Source: UBA6049 sp965662345 (GTDB lineage: Bacteria > Bacteroidota > Bacteroidia > Flavobacteriales_G > Salibacteraceae). Taken from it: a stretch of DNA of 64,000 nt. Location: NCBI GenBank assembly GCA_965662345.1, contig CBFIHE010000011.1, positions 9,121 to 73,120 on the forward strand, written 5' to 3'. How positions within the stretch are numbered: the first letter of the stretch is position 1; every line of letters begins with the position of its first letter. Both the position numbers and the translations under genes were made by a program. This document shows, one piece after another, positions 33,733-43,514 of the stretch. The notes under the pieces are model-generated. The model was not told the origin of the DNA. It did no database searches and worked only from the letters and a program-made list of their open reading frames with translations.

Positions 33733-35001
33733 CTATCCAATAATCATACCTGCCGCTACGGTTTCATTGGTTGATTCGTCTACCAATATTATGCTTCCTG
33801 TATTGCGGTTTCTTCTGTAAGCATCAAAGAACAATAGATTAGTTGTTCTCAACTTCACACGAGCGATATCGTTCATTTTAATCACCTTATCCTCTTCATT
33901 ACGATGCAAGGTGTTGATATCTACCTTATACTTGATCTCTTTGATCATCGTACGTGCTTCGTTGCTTGTATGCCTTAGGATATACTTTGCTCTTTCGCGA
34001 GGTGAAGAATCGTGCAGCCAGCACAGCATGCACTCTACGTCTTGACTTACGTTTGGTTGATTGTTTGTACGCACAATCATATCTCCTCTTGAAACATCAA
34101 TATCGTCTTCCAAATTGATGGTTACACTCATAGGAGCGAAAGCTTCATCTACTTCACCATCAAAAGTCATAATAGACTTCACTTTAGATTGGAATCCGCT
34201 TGGCAATACCGTAATATCATCGCCTTTCTTGAAAATACCGCCTGCTATTCTACCAGCATATCCACGGTAATCATGATAGTCATCGCTATGCGGGCGAATA
34301 ACTGTTTGCACTGGGAATCTACAATCAATGTGATTTTGATCAGATCCGATGTGAATGGTTTCTAATTCATTCAACAAAGTTCCGCCTTTATACCAATCCA
34401 GATTCTCTGATTTGTTTACCACATTATCTCCATGCAGCGCACTGATAGGAATAAAGCGTATGTCATTCACATCTAATTTTGCTGCAAAGGTTTTGTACTC
34501 CTCAACCACTTTATTAAATGCTTCTTCTGAGAAGTCTACCAAGTCCATTTTGTTAATACAAACCACCAAGTGAGGGATTTGTAACAGTGAAGCGATAAAG
34601 GAGTGTCTCGCAGTTTGTTCCATCACTCCATTTCTTACATCAACTAAAATCAATGCAAGGTTGGCTGTTGAAGCTCCAGTAACCATATTTCTAGTATACT
34701 GAATATGGCCTGGAGTATCTGCAATAATGAATTTACGTTTAGGTGTAGCAAAGTAGCGGTATGCAACGTCTATGGTAATTCCTTGTTCACGCTCATCGCG
34801 TAAGCCATCTGTTAATAAGGCTAATTCTACATGGTCTAGCCCTTTTCGATTACTTGTTGCGGTTACCGCCTCCATTTGATCTTCAAAAATGGACTTGGAG
34901 TCGTACAACAAACGCCCAATTAAGGTACTCTTACCATCATCTACGCTACCCGCTGTGGTGAAGCGCAGCAATTCCATATCTAAATAACTATCTGTACTCA
35001 T
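33733..35001 (-). CDS. cysN: Sulfate adenylyltransferase subunit 1 (GTPase)
   Basis: The 422-residue GTPase has G1 AGSVDDGKST (17-26), G3 DTPGH (95-99) and G4 NKMD, with EF-Tu-like beta-barrels behind. With CysD it couples GTP hydrolysis to synthesis of adenosine 5'-phosphosulfate from sulfate and ATP. It is the short form without a fused APS kinase, which agrees with a separate cysC here. It lies 18 bases after cysD and ends the operon. Confidence 0.97.
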   Translation of the reverse strand: MSTDSYLDMELLRFTTAGSVDDGKSTLIGRLLYDSKSIFEDQMEAVTATSNRKGLDHVELALLTDGLRDEREQGITIDVAYRYFATPKRKFIIADTPGHIQYTRNMVTGASTANLALILVDVRNGVMEQTARHSFIASLLQIPHLVVCINKMDLVDFSEEAFNKVVEEYKTFAAKLDVNDIRFIPISALHGDNVVNKSENLDWYKGGTLLNELETIHIGSDQNHIDCRFPVQTVIRPHSDDYHDYRGYAGRIAGGIFKKGDDITVLPSGFQSKVKSIMTFDGEVDEAFAPMSVTINLEDDIDVSRGDMIVRTNNQPNVSQDVECMLCWLHDSSPRERAKYILRHTSNEARTMIKEIKYKVDINTLHRNEEDKVIKMNDIARVKLRTTNLLFFDAYRRNRNTGSIILVDESTNETVAAGMIIG

Positions 35002-35019
35002 GTTCTTTGGGTTTAGGGC

Positions 35020-35925
35020 TTAGAAATAACCTTGTTTCTTACGATCTTCCATACTGGTTTCAGAGCGTTTATCATCTGCACGATTTCCGCGCTCTGTTTG
35101 TCTAGCTGCCGCAACTTCACCTACAATTTTTTCTAAGGTATCCGCATCAGATTCTAATCCACCTGTAATTGTAATGTCTCCTAGGGTTCTGAATCTAATT
35201 TGCTTCGTTTCTACTTTTTCTCCCTCTCTGAGGTCTATGTATTCGCTCATAGGAATCCAAGTGTTGTTTCTCCAAACCACCTCTCGCTCATGAGCTATAT
35301 ATAGTGAAGGGATTGGGATGTTTTCTGCCAAAATGTATTGCCAAACATCCATTTCTGTCCAGTTACTGATGGGGAATACACGGAAATGCTCTCCCATTTG
35401 GTATCTTCCATTAAAGATATTCCAAAGCTCTGGACGTTGGTGTTTTGGGTCCCATTGTCCAAAATCATCTCTATGAGAAAAGAAGCGCTCTTTAGCTCTT
35501 GCCTTTTCTTCATCGCGCCTTGCTCCACCAATTGCTGCATCAATGTTATTACTCTCAATGGCATCTAACAGCGTTGTTGTTTGCAATGCGTTTCTACTCG
35601 CATTAATTCCTTTTTCTTCTTGGACTCTTCCTGTATTGATTGAATCTTGAACAGAACCTACAATGAGTTTAGCACCTAGCTCCTTGATCAAATCATCTCT
35701 AAACTTTATAGTCTCAGGGAAATTATGCCCCGTATCAATATGCATTAATGGAAAGGGAATTTTTGCTGGATAGAATGCCTTTCTTGCCAGGTGAGTAACT
35801 ACAATGGAGTCTTTACCACCAGAGAACAGAATCACGGGATTCTGGAACTGTGCATACACCTCTCTAAGTACATAGATAGCTTCTGCCTCTAGTTCTTTCA
35901 AATGTTTTAATGAATAGTTCTTCAT
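35020..35925 (-). CDS. cysD: Sulfate adenylyltransferase subunit 2
   Basis: The 301-residue PP-loop enzyme has the SGGKDS motif (35-40), and further family blocks MHIDTGHNFPET, GGARRDEEKARAKER and FPISNWTEMDVW. It forms APS together with CysN. The C-terminus with RGNRADDKRSETSMEDRKKQGYF is the normal family end. It starts 12 bases after the cysC stop. Confidence 0.98.
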   Translation of the reverse strand: MKNYSLKHLKELEAEAIYVLREVYAQFQNPVILFSGGKDSIVVTHLARKAFYPAKIPFPLMHIDTGHNFPETIKFRDDLIKELGAKLIVGSVQDSINTGRVQEEKGINASRNALQTTTLLDAIESNNIDAAIGGARRDEEKARAKERFFSHRDDFGQWDPKHQRPELWNIFNGRYQMGEHFRVFPISNWTEMDVWQYILAENIPIPSLYIAHEREVVWRNNTWIPMSEYIDLREGEKVETKQIRFRTLGDITITGGLESDADTLEKIVGEVAAARQTERGNRADDKRSETSMEDRKKQGYF

Positions 35926-35937
35926 AAGCTGAATTTC

Positions 35938-36546
35938 TTAGGATTGTGTAGGTAGTTTTTGGGTTAAAACTTTCATAATCTGGCTCACGCAGGTTTCCAA
36001 ATCATTTTTTGCTGTGTTCACTTTAATCTCTGCTTCTTCTGGAGCTTCAAAAGGAGAAGAAATACCTGTGAAATTTGAAATCTCACCAGCCCTTGCTTTT
36101 GCATAAAGGCCTTTCACATCTCGCTGTTCGCAAACTTCAATAGGGCATTCTACATAGACCTCTATCACATCTGATAAGCCTACAATCTCTCGCACTTTTG
36201 CTCGATCTTCTTTAAACGGTGAGATGAATGCTGTTAAAGCTATGGCTCCAGCATCTACAAACAATTTAGAAACTTCACCTATTCTACGGATATTCTCGCT
36301 CCTACTTTCAGATGAAAAATCTAAATCTGCATTTAATCCACTGCGAATATTGTCTCCATCCAAAATATAGGTTCTTACGCCCATTTTGTAAAGCTCCTCT
36401 TCTACCCTATTTGCCAATGTAGATTTACCCGAACCGCTTAGTCCTACAAACCATACCACGAATGAACGGTGTCCGTTTTGACTATTTCTTTTGATTCTGT
36501 CAATTTTATGTTCGTGAGGAATAATATGGAGTTTCTCGTCAGCCAT
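35938..36546 (-). CDS. cysC: Adenylylsulfate kinase
   Basis: The 202-residue kinase has the P-loop GLSGSGKST (35-43), LDGDNIRSGLNADLDFS, the block SENIRRIGEV and FISPFKEDR. It phosphorylates APS to PAPS, the universal sulfate donor. Its start overlaps the permease gene by 8 bases. Confidence 0.98.
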   Translation of the reverse strand: MADEKLHIIPHEHKIDRIKRNSQNGHRSFVVWFVGLSGSGKSTLANRVEEELYKMGVRTYILDGDNIRSGLNADLDFSSESRSENIRRIGEVSKLFVDAGAIALTAFISPFKEDRAKVREIVGLSDVIEVYVECPIEVCEQRDVKGLYAKARAGEISNFTGISSPFEAPEEAEIKVNTAKNDLETCVSQIMKVLTQKLPTQS

Positions 36547-38320
36547 GGATGGAATACGTCAATAATAAAGTGAATAACGAAGTTACGGAATACAGTAAGG
36601 TAAAGGATATCCCAATTTTGAAAAAATCACGCATTTTATAATTACCCGGCCCGTATACCATTAAGTTGGTTTGATAACTAACTGGTGTTATGAAAGCAGC
36701 ACTAGCACCAAAGGCAATTACTAAATAAACCAAAGACGGATTTAAATCAAGATCAGCAATAATCTGGAAGGCCAATGGAAATACAATAGAAACGGCAGCC
36801 ACATTTGTAACAAATGAGGTTAAGATAAAAGTGAGCAGGTACAGTCCAATAACTATCCCATATACACCAAAAGGATGGAATAATTCTATAAATGGTTGAG
36901 CTACCAACTCGGCCGCACCAGAAGAAATAAATACACCGCCTAAGGTTATTGCGCTTCCCAAGATAACCAACAAATCTAGGTTTGCATGTTTCTTGATTTT
37001 TTCTTGATTAATCATGCGTAAACCAACACCTACACCTAGCATAAGTACAAGACCACTAAATAGCGAAATTACACCCGCAAATACAGCTGAAATCAAAGCG
37101 AATATTAGTGCAAGAAAAACCTTTTTCTTTCCAGTTAGTGGTCTGTCTATGGTTGATACTATTGAAACTACATAGATGTTTTTGTCTTTTTCGCTCAGCC
37201 GCTTAAATAGCTTTCCAGTGGTTAGTAATAATAAGTCTCCTGTAGCGAGTTTAACCTCTCCTAATTTGCCACTTAAGCGCTCTCCATTCCTATGAATAGC
37301 TACAACTGCTGAGTCGTAGCGTTCTCTAAATGTAACATCTTTGAGCGTTTTGTTCTCAAGGATACTATTAGCAGGAATTACAGCTTCAACAACATCTAAT
37401 TCTGTTCCTAAGCTAAATCGTTCCGTTTTGGCCCATTCTAGTTCGTCTCTGTTTTTTACTAGCTCTATTACTTCTTTGGTATCTCCAGCAAAATACAGTC
37501 TATCATCTCCTTGTATCACCTCATCTGGGTCTACCGATTTTATCAGATGCTGCCCGCGTAAAATCTGTGCCAAGAAAACCCCGTCTAAGTTTCTGAGGTT
37601 TGCTTCTGTAATAGACTTACCTACCATGTCGGACCCAGCTAGAACACGCGTTTCTACTAAGTATTCGCGAATGTTCGATGTCACCTGTTCCGTAACACTA
37701 ACACTATCTGGAAGCAAACGATACCCAACAGTAGAGAGGAATAGAACCCCTACTGCAGAAACCAGAACTCCAGGTATAAAGAAGTGCAAATAGCTTAGTG
37801 TTTCACCACCACTGTTAGATATGAAACCGTTAAGAACCAAATTCGTACTCGTACCAATAACCGTAATCATACCTCCCGTTATAGCAGCGAACGAAAGCGG
37901 AATGAGGAGCTTAGAAGGAGAAACTTGATGCTTTTTACCCCATTGATAGACATAGGGCATTAAGATGGCCACAATGGGAGTGTTATTCATAACCGATGAC
38001 ATTCCCGCAACAGCAGTAGTCAACTTGAAAATGAAACCCGAGGGAGAGTTGGATTTTCCAAAAAAGCGATCGAGCAATCCAGCCAAGTCAAAGTTATCTC
38101 TGATAATGGCCGTAACGAAAATGAGTAGAAAGATGATGATGATACTCTTGTTCGCAAACCCCGTTAAGAAATCAGCTACGGGTAAAATATCCAACAGAAT
38201 TAATGCGAAAGCTGCTGCAAAAAAGATGTAGGTAGATTTGAACTTGTCCCAAACAAGCATTACTACTACCAAAGCAAGATCTGCCAGAACTACGTATTTT
38301 TCCCAATCAGGCTCAATCAT
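36539..38320 (-). CDS. SLC13-family permease with two TrkA-C domains, probable sulfate transporter
   Basis: The 593-residue protein has about ten or eleven membrane helices split into two halves by a soluble stretch with two RCK/TrkA-C domains (about 210-300 and 310-395). The first half carries AGMSSVMNNTPIVAILMPY and the second FVTNVAAVSIVFPLAF, the SNTP-type signatures of the divalent anion:Na+ symporter family. The position between cysQ (3 bases upstream) and cysC (8-base overlap) makes sulfate the likely substrate. Confidence 0.9.
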   Translation of the reverse strand: MIEPDWEKYVVLADLALVVVMLVWDKFKSTYIFFAAAFALILLDILPVADFLTGFANKSIIIIFLLIFVTAIIRDNFDLAGLLDRFFGKSNSPSGFIFKLTTAVAGMSSVMNNTPIVAILMPYVYQWGKKHQVSPSKLLIPLSFAAITGGMITVIGTSTNLVLNGFISNSGGETLSYLHFFIPGVLVSAVGVLFLSTVGYRLLPDSVSVTEQVTSNIREYLVETRVLAGSDMVGKSITEANLRNLDGVFLAQILRGQHLIKSVDPDEVIQGDDRLYFAGDTKEVIELVKNRDELEWAKTERFSLGTELDVVEAVIPANSILENKTLKDVTFRERYDSAVVAIHRNGERLSGKLGEVKLATGDLLLLTTGKLFKRLSEKDKNIYVVSIVSTIDRPLTGKKKVFLALIFALISAVFAGVISLFSGLVLMLGVGVGLRMINQEKIKKHANLDLLVILGSAITLGGVFISSGAAELVAQPFIELFHPFGVYGIVIGLYLLTFILTSFVTNVAAVSIVFPLAFQIIADLDLNPSLVYLVIAFGASAAFITPVSYQTNLMVYGPGNYKMRDFFKIGISFTLLYSVTSLFTLLLTYSIHG

Positions 38321-38323
38321 GTT

Positions 38324-39112
38324 CTAGTGCACCAAAAACCAAGGGTTGAGTAAATTCTCTTTATTGTATTCCAATTCTGTTAGTTCTGGGTAACGGTCTA
38401 CCCTAAAGCCAGCTGCCTTACAAATAGCATGGCCCGCTCCTGTATCCCACTCCATTGTAGGTGCGAATCTTGGGTAGAGATCTGCAGCGCCTTCAGCCAC
38501 CATGCAGAGTTTTAATGAGCTTCCACGAGAAAGAACTTCTATCTCACCTTGTGTCTTTTTCAATTCTTCCATGTAGGCTAAAGTTTCATCACTCATGTGC
38601 GATCTGCTTCCAACCATAACAAAAGGTCCGCCAGTTCTTTTTTCTGGCAAGGCTGATGCTGAATCTATAGCGGGAACTGCGTCTGTTGCAGAAACATTTG
38701 TCCACTTCCAAGCACCTTCTCCAACCACGCCTGCATATAGCGTTTTATGCACCGGAACGTAGATGACACCCATTACTGGGTAACCGTCTTTCACCAAGGC
38801 AACATTCACTGTGAATTCGCCATTGCGCTTTACAAACTCTTTGGTACCATCTAAAGGGTCTACCAACCAAAATGTATCCCAATCTTTTCTACTGGAGTAA
38901 TCTGCATGCTTACCCTCTTCACTTAAGATAGGGTAATCCGTATCATTCAGAAAACTCACTATTGCTAGGTGCGACCTTTTATCTGCTTCTGTTAATGGTG
39001 ATTTATCGTCTTTGTGTCCAACGGCAAAATCTGAATCGTAAACGTTCAAAATTTCACCTCCTGCCTTCAAAGAGGACTGAATACTAAGTTCAAGTTCGTT
39101 CTTGTATCTCAT
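38324..39112 (-). CDS. cysQ: 3'(2'),5'-bisphosphate nucleotidase
   Basis: The 262-residue enzyme has the inositol-phosphatase-family metal motifs SEEGKH (64-69), DPLDGTKEF (85-93) and WDTGAGHAIC. It removes PAP, left after PAPS is used, turning it to AMP. It is the first gene of the operon, with the promoter element at 39131-39138. Confidence 0.95.
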   Translation of the reverse strand: MRYKNELELSIQSSLKAGGEILNVYDSDFAVGHKDDKSPLTEADKRSHLAIVSFLNDTDYPILSEEGKHADYSSRKDWDTFWLVDPLDGTKEFVKRNGEFTVNVALVKDGYPVMGVIYVPVHKTLYAGVVGEGAWKWTNVSATDAVPAIDSASALPEKRTGGPFVMVGSRSHMSDETLAYMEELKKTQGEIEVLSRGSSLKLCMVAEGAADLYPRFAPTMEWDTGAGHAICKAAGFRVDRYPELTELEYNKENLLNPWFLVH

Positions 39113-39130
39113 GAGTTAGGATGTTCGAAA

Positions 39131-39138
39131 CAAATGTA
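39131..39138 (-). promoter_or_regulatory. -7 promoter element for the cys operon
   Basis: On the minus strand this is TACATTTG, an exact TAnnTTTG. It predicts a leader of about 15 bases before the cysQ ATG at 39112. No clear -33 TTG is present. Confidence 0.55.
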
Positions 39139-39238
39139 ACATTAAGGTCTTATCAGTTTACTGACTAATATCAACCCCAAGTCTGCTATATGATCACAAA
39201 AACCGTTAAATATCAGGATTTAGTTGCTAAGATGCTAG

Positions 39239-39246
39239 TAAGTTTG
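39239..39246 (+). promoter_or_regulatory. -7 promoter element for galE
   Basis: TAAGTTTG matches TAnnTTTG. It predicts transcription from about 39250, so the in-frame GTG at 39248 cannot be the start, and ATG 39269 is supported. Confidence 0.5.
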
Positions 39247-39268
39247 TGTGAACCTAAATAAAATAGCA

Positions 39269-40321
39269 ATGAGTAAGGTATTGGTAACAGGTGGTGCTGG
39301 GTACATAGGTAGTCACACAATAATAGAATTAATTGAAGCTGGTTTTGACGTAGTTTCAGTAGATAACTATGTGAACTCTAATGATTCAACATACGAGCGG
39401 ATATACGAACTCACTGGAAAGCGTATACCTTATTACGAAACAGATTTAAGAGACCTCAACGGCACGGAGCAAATTTTCAAAGATCATGAAGACCTAGTTG
39501 GTGTCATTCACTTTGCAGCACTCAAATCTGTTCCTGATTCTGTGGCTAACCCAGACTTTACCTTTGACAATAACAACAATTCATTGAACAACATTGCAAA
39601 GTGTTGTATGAAATACAGAGTAGACCAATTGATTTTCTCTTCATCCTGCTCAGTTTATGGTAATGTTATGCCAGAAGACCTGCCTGTTACTGAAGATACC
39701 CCGTTAAAAAATGCAGAATCTCCGTATGCTTACTCCAAACAAAATGGAGAAGTGATGTTGCGTTTCATGACAAACATTAGTGACTTAAAAGCAATTTGTT
39801 TACGTTACTTCAATCCCGTTGGTGCTCATATCAGTGGTCAACTAGGAGAGTTACCCTCTAAACGGGTGAATAACTTGGTTCCTGTTATTACCCAAGCAGC
39901 ATCAGGCGTTATACCTCACTTCACCGTATTTGGAGGCGATTGGCCAACACGTGATGGCTCTTGTATTCGCGATTACATACATGTTACTGATATTGCCACA
40001 GCGCATGTAACAGCGCTTCAACAACAACTTGATGGTTCTTATGGGGTGAACTATGATATTATAAACTTAGGTAGCGGAGATGGCGTTTCTGTTTTTGAAG
40101 CTATTGATGCATTTGAGAAAGCAGCAGAAACCAAAGCTCCTTATGAGGTAGGACCAAGAAGAGATGGTGATGTAGAATCTATTTTCTCTAACCCTCAGAA
40201 AGCGGCCAAGGCATTGGGTTGGACTCCCAAATACGGCATTGATGATATGATGGCTAGTGCTTGGAAGTGGCAACTCAGAATGAAAGAGTTGGGCATTGCC
40301 AAACATAAGATGGAAGATTAA
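39269..40321 (+). CDS. galE: UDP-glucose 4-epimerase
   Basis: The product (350 residues from MSKVLVTGG) is an extended short-chain dehydrogenase with the NAD-binding motif GGAGYIG (8-14), the catalytic Ser region SSSCSVYG, and Tyr153/Lys157 in YAYSK. Other family marks are YFNPVGAH and RDYIHVTD. It interconverts UDP-glucose and UDP-galactose for glycan synthesis. ATG 39269 is preferred to the in-frame GTG at 39248 because the family starts here and the promoter element covers the longer start. It is divergent from cysQ and convergent with the moxR operon, with no gap. Confidence 0.95.
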   Translation: MSKVLVTGGAGYIGSHTIIELIEAGFDVVSVDNYVNSNDSTYERIYELTGKRIPYYETDLRDLNGTEQIFKDHEDLVGVIHFAALKSVPDSVANPDFTFDNNNNSLNNIAKCCMKYRVDQLIFSSSCSVYGNVMPEDLPVTEDTPLKNAESPYAYSKQNGEVMLRFMTNISDLKAICLRYFNPVGAHISGQLGELPSKRVNNLVPVITQAASGVIPHFTVFGGDWPTRDGSCIRDYIHVTDIATAHVTALQQQLDGSYGVNYDIINLGSGDGVSVFEAIDAFEKAAETKAPYEVGPRRDGDVESIFSNPQKAAKALGWTPKYGIDDMMASAWKWQLRMKELGIAKHKMED

Positions 40322-41293
40322 TTAGAATAACTCAGAGATAATACTCTCTACTGTGTGCCCCTCTGCTTCAGCGCGGTAGTTTTTCACTAAGCGATGGCGT
40401 AAAATGGGTGTTGCAACAGCTTGAACATCTTCTATATCTGGACTGTACTTACCGTGCATCAAGGCATGACACTTAGCTCCTAAAATGAGATATTGAGATG
40501 CTCTAGGTCCTGCTCCCCAACTGACAAAGTCTTTCACAACTTGCGGTGCGAGGTCATTATCATAACGAGTCTTAGCAACTAAACGAACGGCATACTCCAC
40601 CACATTATCTGGAACTGGAACACGTCTTACCAAGTGTTGGAAGTATCTAATCTCTTCTTCATCCATAAGAGATTGAATCTCTACTCGTTCATCACTAGTT
40701 GTTCGCTTAACCACCTCTACTTCTTCTGAGAAAGAAGGGTAGTCTACCCAGATATTAAACATGAATCGGTCTAATTGCGCCTCTGGTAGCGGATACGTAC
40801 CTTCTTGCTCAATTGGGTTTTGGGTGGCTAGAACAAAGAATGGTTTATTCAACTCAAACGTTTGACCAGCAGCCGTTACACTTTTTTCTTGCATAGCCTC
40901 AAGTAAGGCCGCCTGCGTTTTGGGTGGTGTACGGTTAATCTCATCTGCCAAAATTACATTGGCAAAAAGTGGTCCTTTGATAAATTTAAAGTTGCGCTCT
41001 TTATCCAGAATTTCAGAACCTATTATGTCTGCTGGCATTAAGTCTGGGGTAAATTGAATGCGGTTAAACTTTAACCCCAATGCCTTGGCAACAGTGTTTA
41101 CTAATAGTGTTTTTGCCAATCCAGGAACACCAACTAGTAATGCGTGTCCACCGCTGAAAACGGCAATGAGTAAGTCTTTAACCACCTCATCTTGACCAAT
41201 AACAGACTTGCTCACCTCTGTGTGAAGAGCTTTTAACTTTTCTGCCAACGCATCTGCAGCAGCAACATCATCGGTATAAGGTACCTTACTCAT
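40322..41293 (-). CDS. MoxR-family AAA ATPase
   Basis: The 323-residue AAA+ protein has Walker A GVPGLAKT (55-62), Walker B ILADEINR (114-121), sensor 1 LATQNP and the MoxR block QEGTYPLPEAQLDRF. MoxR proteins act as chaperones for metal insertion or complex assembly, often with VWA-domain proteins, which are not in this window. It ends an operon with three parvulin-type genes, with 3 bases between it and the last of them. Confidence 0.95.
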   Translation of the reverse strand: MSKVPYTDDVAAADALAEKLKALHTEVSKSVIGQDEVVKDLLIAVFSGGHALLVGVPGLAKTLLVNTVAKALGLKFNRIQFTPDLMPADIIGSEILDKERNFKFIKGPLFANVILADEINRTPPKTQAALLEAMQEKSVTAAGQTFELNKPFFVLATQNPIEQEGTYPLPEAQLDRFMFNIWVDYPSFSEEVEVVKRTTSDERVEIQSLMDEEEIRYFQHLVRRVPVPDNVVEYAVRLVAKTRYDNDLAPQVVKDFVSWGAGPRASQYLILGAKCHALMHGKYSPDIEDVQAVATPILRHRLVKNYRAEAEGHTVESIISELF

Positions 41294-41296
41294 ATA

Positions 41297-42655
41297 TTAA
41301 AACCATTTATTCTCGAACGAGCATTCGCGGTATTCATCGTTCATCTTAATGTAACTACGTCTAATGTGATCTTCCATCCAATCGCGCATTATATTCGCTT
41401 GCTTATCGGCTTTTGCCGCTGCTTGAATACGCTGATAATCATCTTTCAAATTTGCTCTATGTGGTTCGGTTACAGAAAGTAATTTCACCAATCTATATGC
41501 TTTAGATCCATCTGGTTTTTGATACACTACAGGGTCTGAAACCTCCCCTGGTTTCATCTTATCTAAAACAAAGAACAAGCCAGGGTCTACCTGATTCATT
41601 TGATCTGTTTCAAAACGCGTTTCACCGGTTTGTGGATTAATTAATCTACCACCATTCATTTTGGTGGGTTTATCTGTACTGTATTCCTCTGCCAATTCTT
41701 CAAAAGAAACTGTATCGTTTGTTTGTAACACTTGCTGCAGGGAATCGAGTATGTTTTTGGAACGAACTAAGTCTGAAGTGTTAATCTTTGGTTTAAGTAA
41801 AATATGGCGTGCATTAACTTCTTGACCTTTTTTCTCCAATACTTCAATAAGGTGAAAACCAAATTCAGTTTCAACTATGCCAGATACCTGACCTGGCTCT
41901 AGGCTAAATGCTTCAGCTGCAAATTCCTTCACCAACATCCCTCTGGTTAGAAAGCCTAATTCTCCATTCTGCCTTGCCGAACCAGGATCTTCTGAATAAA
42001 GATAAGCCAAGGTACCAAAGTCTTCACCATTCAATATACGCTCGCGAATCTCACGTAGGCGAGCAAGTGTACTTTCTCTTTCTGCCTCGCTCACTTTTGG
42101 ATCTAATACAATATGAGAAACTTCTACCTCTGAGTTGATGTAAGGTAAACTGTCTTTTGGGATAGCATGGTAAAAATCGCGGACCTCTTTGGGAGAGACT
42201 GCTATTGTTCCAGTAATCTCACTTTGCATTTGCTGCACCAACATTTGATCGCGAATGAGGTCATGAAATTCACTTTTGATCTTTACAATACTCTTTCCGT
42301 AAAACTCTTCTAGTTTCTCTACAGACCCAACTTGTGATACAAAGTACTCTACTCGTCTGTTTAACTCGGTTTCTACTTGTGCTTCATCTACCTCAACACT
42401 ATCCACTCCTGCCTGATGAATAAGCAGTTTTTGTGACAATAAATCTTCTAATAAGACACACCTCGTATCGTCTTCAACGGGCATTCCGCTTCTTGCATAT
42501 TGTGTGAATTGCTCTTCTAATTCGCTACGGAGAATGATTTCATCTGCCACCACGGCAATAACTCCGTCTATTGGGTCGCCTTCACCAACTTGGGCAGGCA
42601 ATACCAATGGAAGCAAAAACAGTAGCAAATTTGCTATGATGAAACTAATTTTCAT
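41297..42655 (-). CDS. SurA-like periplasmic peptidyl-prolyl isomerase/chaperone
   Basis: A signal peptide (MKISFIIANLLLFLLPLVLPAQ) is followed by a SurA-type N-terminal helical domain (about 25-165) and two parvulin domains (about 175-280 with EVEVSHIVLD and GELGFLTRGMLV; about 285-395 with NARHILLKP). The architecture is that of SurA, which escorts outer-membrane proteins across the periplasm. Length 452 is close to E. coli SurA (428). Its start overlaps the stop of the upstream gene by four bases. Confidence 0.9.
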   Translation of the reverse strand: MKISFIIANLLLFLLPLVLPAQVGEGDPIDGVIAVVADEIILRSELEEQFTQYARSGMPVEDDTRCVLLEDLLSQKLLIHQAGVDSVEVDEAQVETELNRRVEYFVSQVGSVEKLEEFYGKSIVKIKSEFHDLIRDQMLVQQMQSEITGTIAVSPKEVRDFYHAIPKDSLPYINSEVEVSHIVLDPKVSEAERESTLARLREIRERILNGEDFGTLAYLYSEDPGSARQNGELGFLTRGMLVKEFAAEAFSLEPGQVSGIVETEFGFHLIEVLEKKGQEVNARHILLKPKINTSDLVRSKNILDSLQQVLQTNDTVSFEELAEEYSTDKPTKMNGGRLINPQTGETRFETDQMNQVDPGLFFVLDKMKPGEVSDPVVYQKPDGSKAYRLVKLLSVTEPHRANLKDDYQRIQAAAKADKQANIMRDWMEDHIRRSYIKMNDEYRECSFENKWF

Positions 42656-43512
42656 GGGCGATCAAAGGTCTCAAAATTATTCTTGCGTTCTGCTTCTATA
42701 AACAAGTCTTTTTTCAGCTTATTCAAGAACTCGCGTTTACGCTGATTTAGGAGCATTGTCTTTATCTTATTCTTTTCTAGTGCCAAAGGTGAAATATCGT
42801 CTTTTAACTGATAATCTGAAATACGCAGGTAATAGATGCTTAGAGAATCGTTGTGGGTTATGAGCCTTCTAGAACGCACAAACTGCTCTTTATTGTAAAC
42901 CTCAATGGGGATCTCGCGAAGAACATCATCTAAATAAAGCCAGTTGTTGTCATCTAAATAAAAATTGGCTGCAAACTGGTAGCAATACTCCTCAAGAAGT
43001 GCTCGATTCTTTTCCGTTGGATTACTCATCCAGGTTCTTACATCATCTGTTTTGGGTGCATTGGTATCTAGGCGAACATATCTTACTTTAACAATGTAAT
43101 CCTTTAGTTTGAAGTTATCTGGATTCTCCCGATAATAAGCTTCAATGGCCTCATCTGTAATATTGGTATCCAGTTTTTGCTTGATGAGTTCGCGCTGGTA
43201 AGCGAATATGATTAAATCATTTCTATACTCTTCTAACTTGCGCTCAACATCTTCTAATTCTGTTTTAAGATTGGTTTCTGCTTGAAAAACCAGCAACTCC
43301 TTCTCTATCCAGTTTCTAACGATGCGTTTAGCTAATTCCGAGCTGTCTTGAGCAGACAAGTCGTTGGGTATACGTTCTGCTAACTCATCGGCATACAGGT
43401 ATTTCTCGTGCACTCTAGCTACAGGCGCGCCCTTTTCTGTTTCTGGGCCAAAGCGCTCACACGCCAAAAACAGCAATGAAAAAACAGAAAGGTACACTAA
43501 TGCAATTCGCAC
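42652..43512 (-). CDS. Periplasmic lipoprotein, PPIase-like
   Basis: The 286-residue protein begins with a lipoprotein signal (LLFLAC, lipidation at Cys18). The rest is helical and resembles the N-terminal SurA/PpiC chaperone part (RIPNDLSAQDSSELAKRIVRNWIEKELLVFQAE), followed by a weak or degenerate parvulin-like region without the clear catalytic blocks seen in its neighbours. It may be a chaperone without isomerase activity. It starts 2 bases after the large parvulin gene and overlaps the next one. Confidence 0.75.
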   Translation of the reverse strand: MRIALVYLSVFSLLFLACERFGPETEKGAPVARVHEKYLYADELAERIPNDLSAQDSSELAKRIVRNWIEKELLVFQAETNLKTELEDVERKLEEYRNDLIIFAYQRELIKQKLDTNITDEAIEAYYRENPDNFKLKDYIVKVRYVRLDTNAPKTDDVRTWMSNPTEKNRALLEEYCYQFAANFYLDDNNWLYLDDVLREIPIEVYNKEQFVRSRRLITHNDSLSIYYLRISDYQLKDDISPLALEKNKIKTMLLNQRKREFLNKLKKDLFIEAERKNNFETFDRP

Positions 43513-43514
43513 AC

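Noticed and set aside
37341..37793. A 150-codon plus-strand open frame
   Set aside because: It is antisense to the SLC13 permease gene, and its Ser/Thr-rich product is typical of reverse-strand shadow frames.
39248..39268. GTG start seven codons upstream for galE
   Set aside because: The promoter element predicts transcription starting after this codon, and the family begins at MSKVLVTGG.
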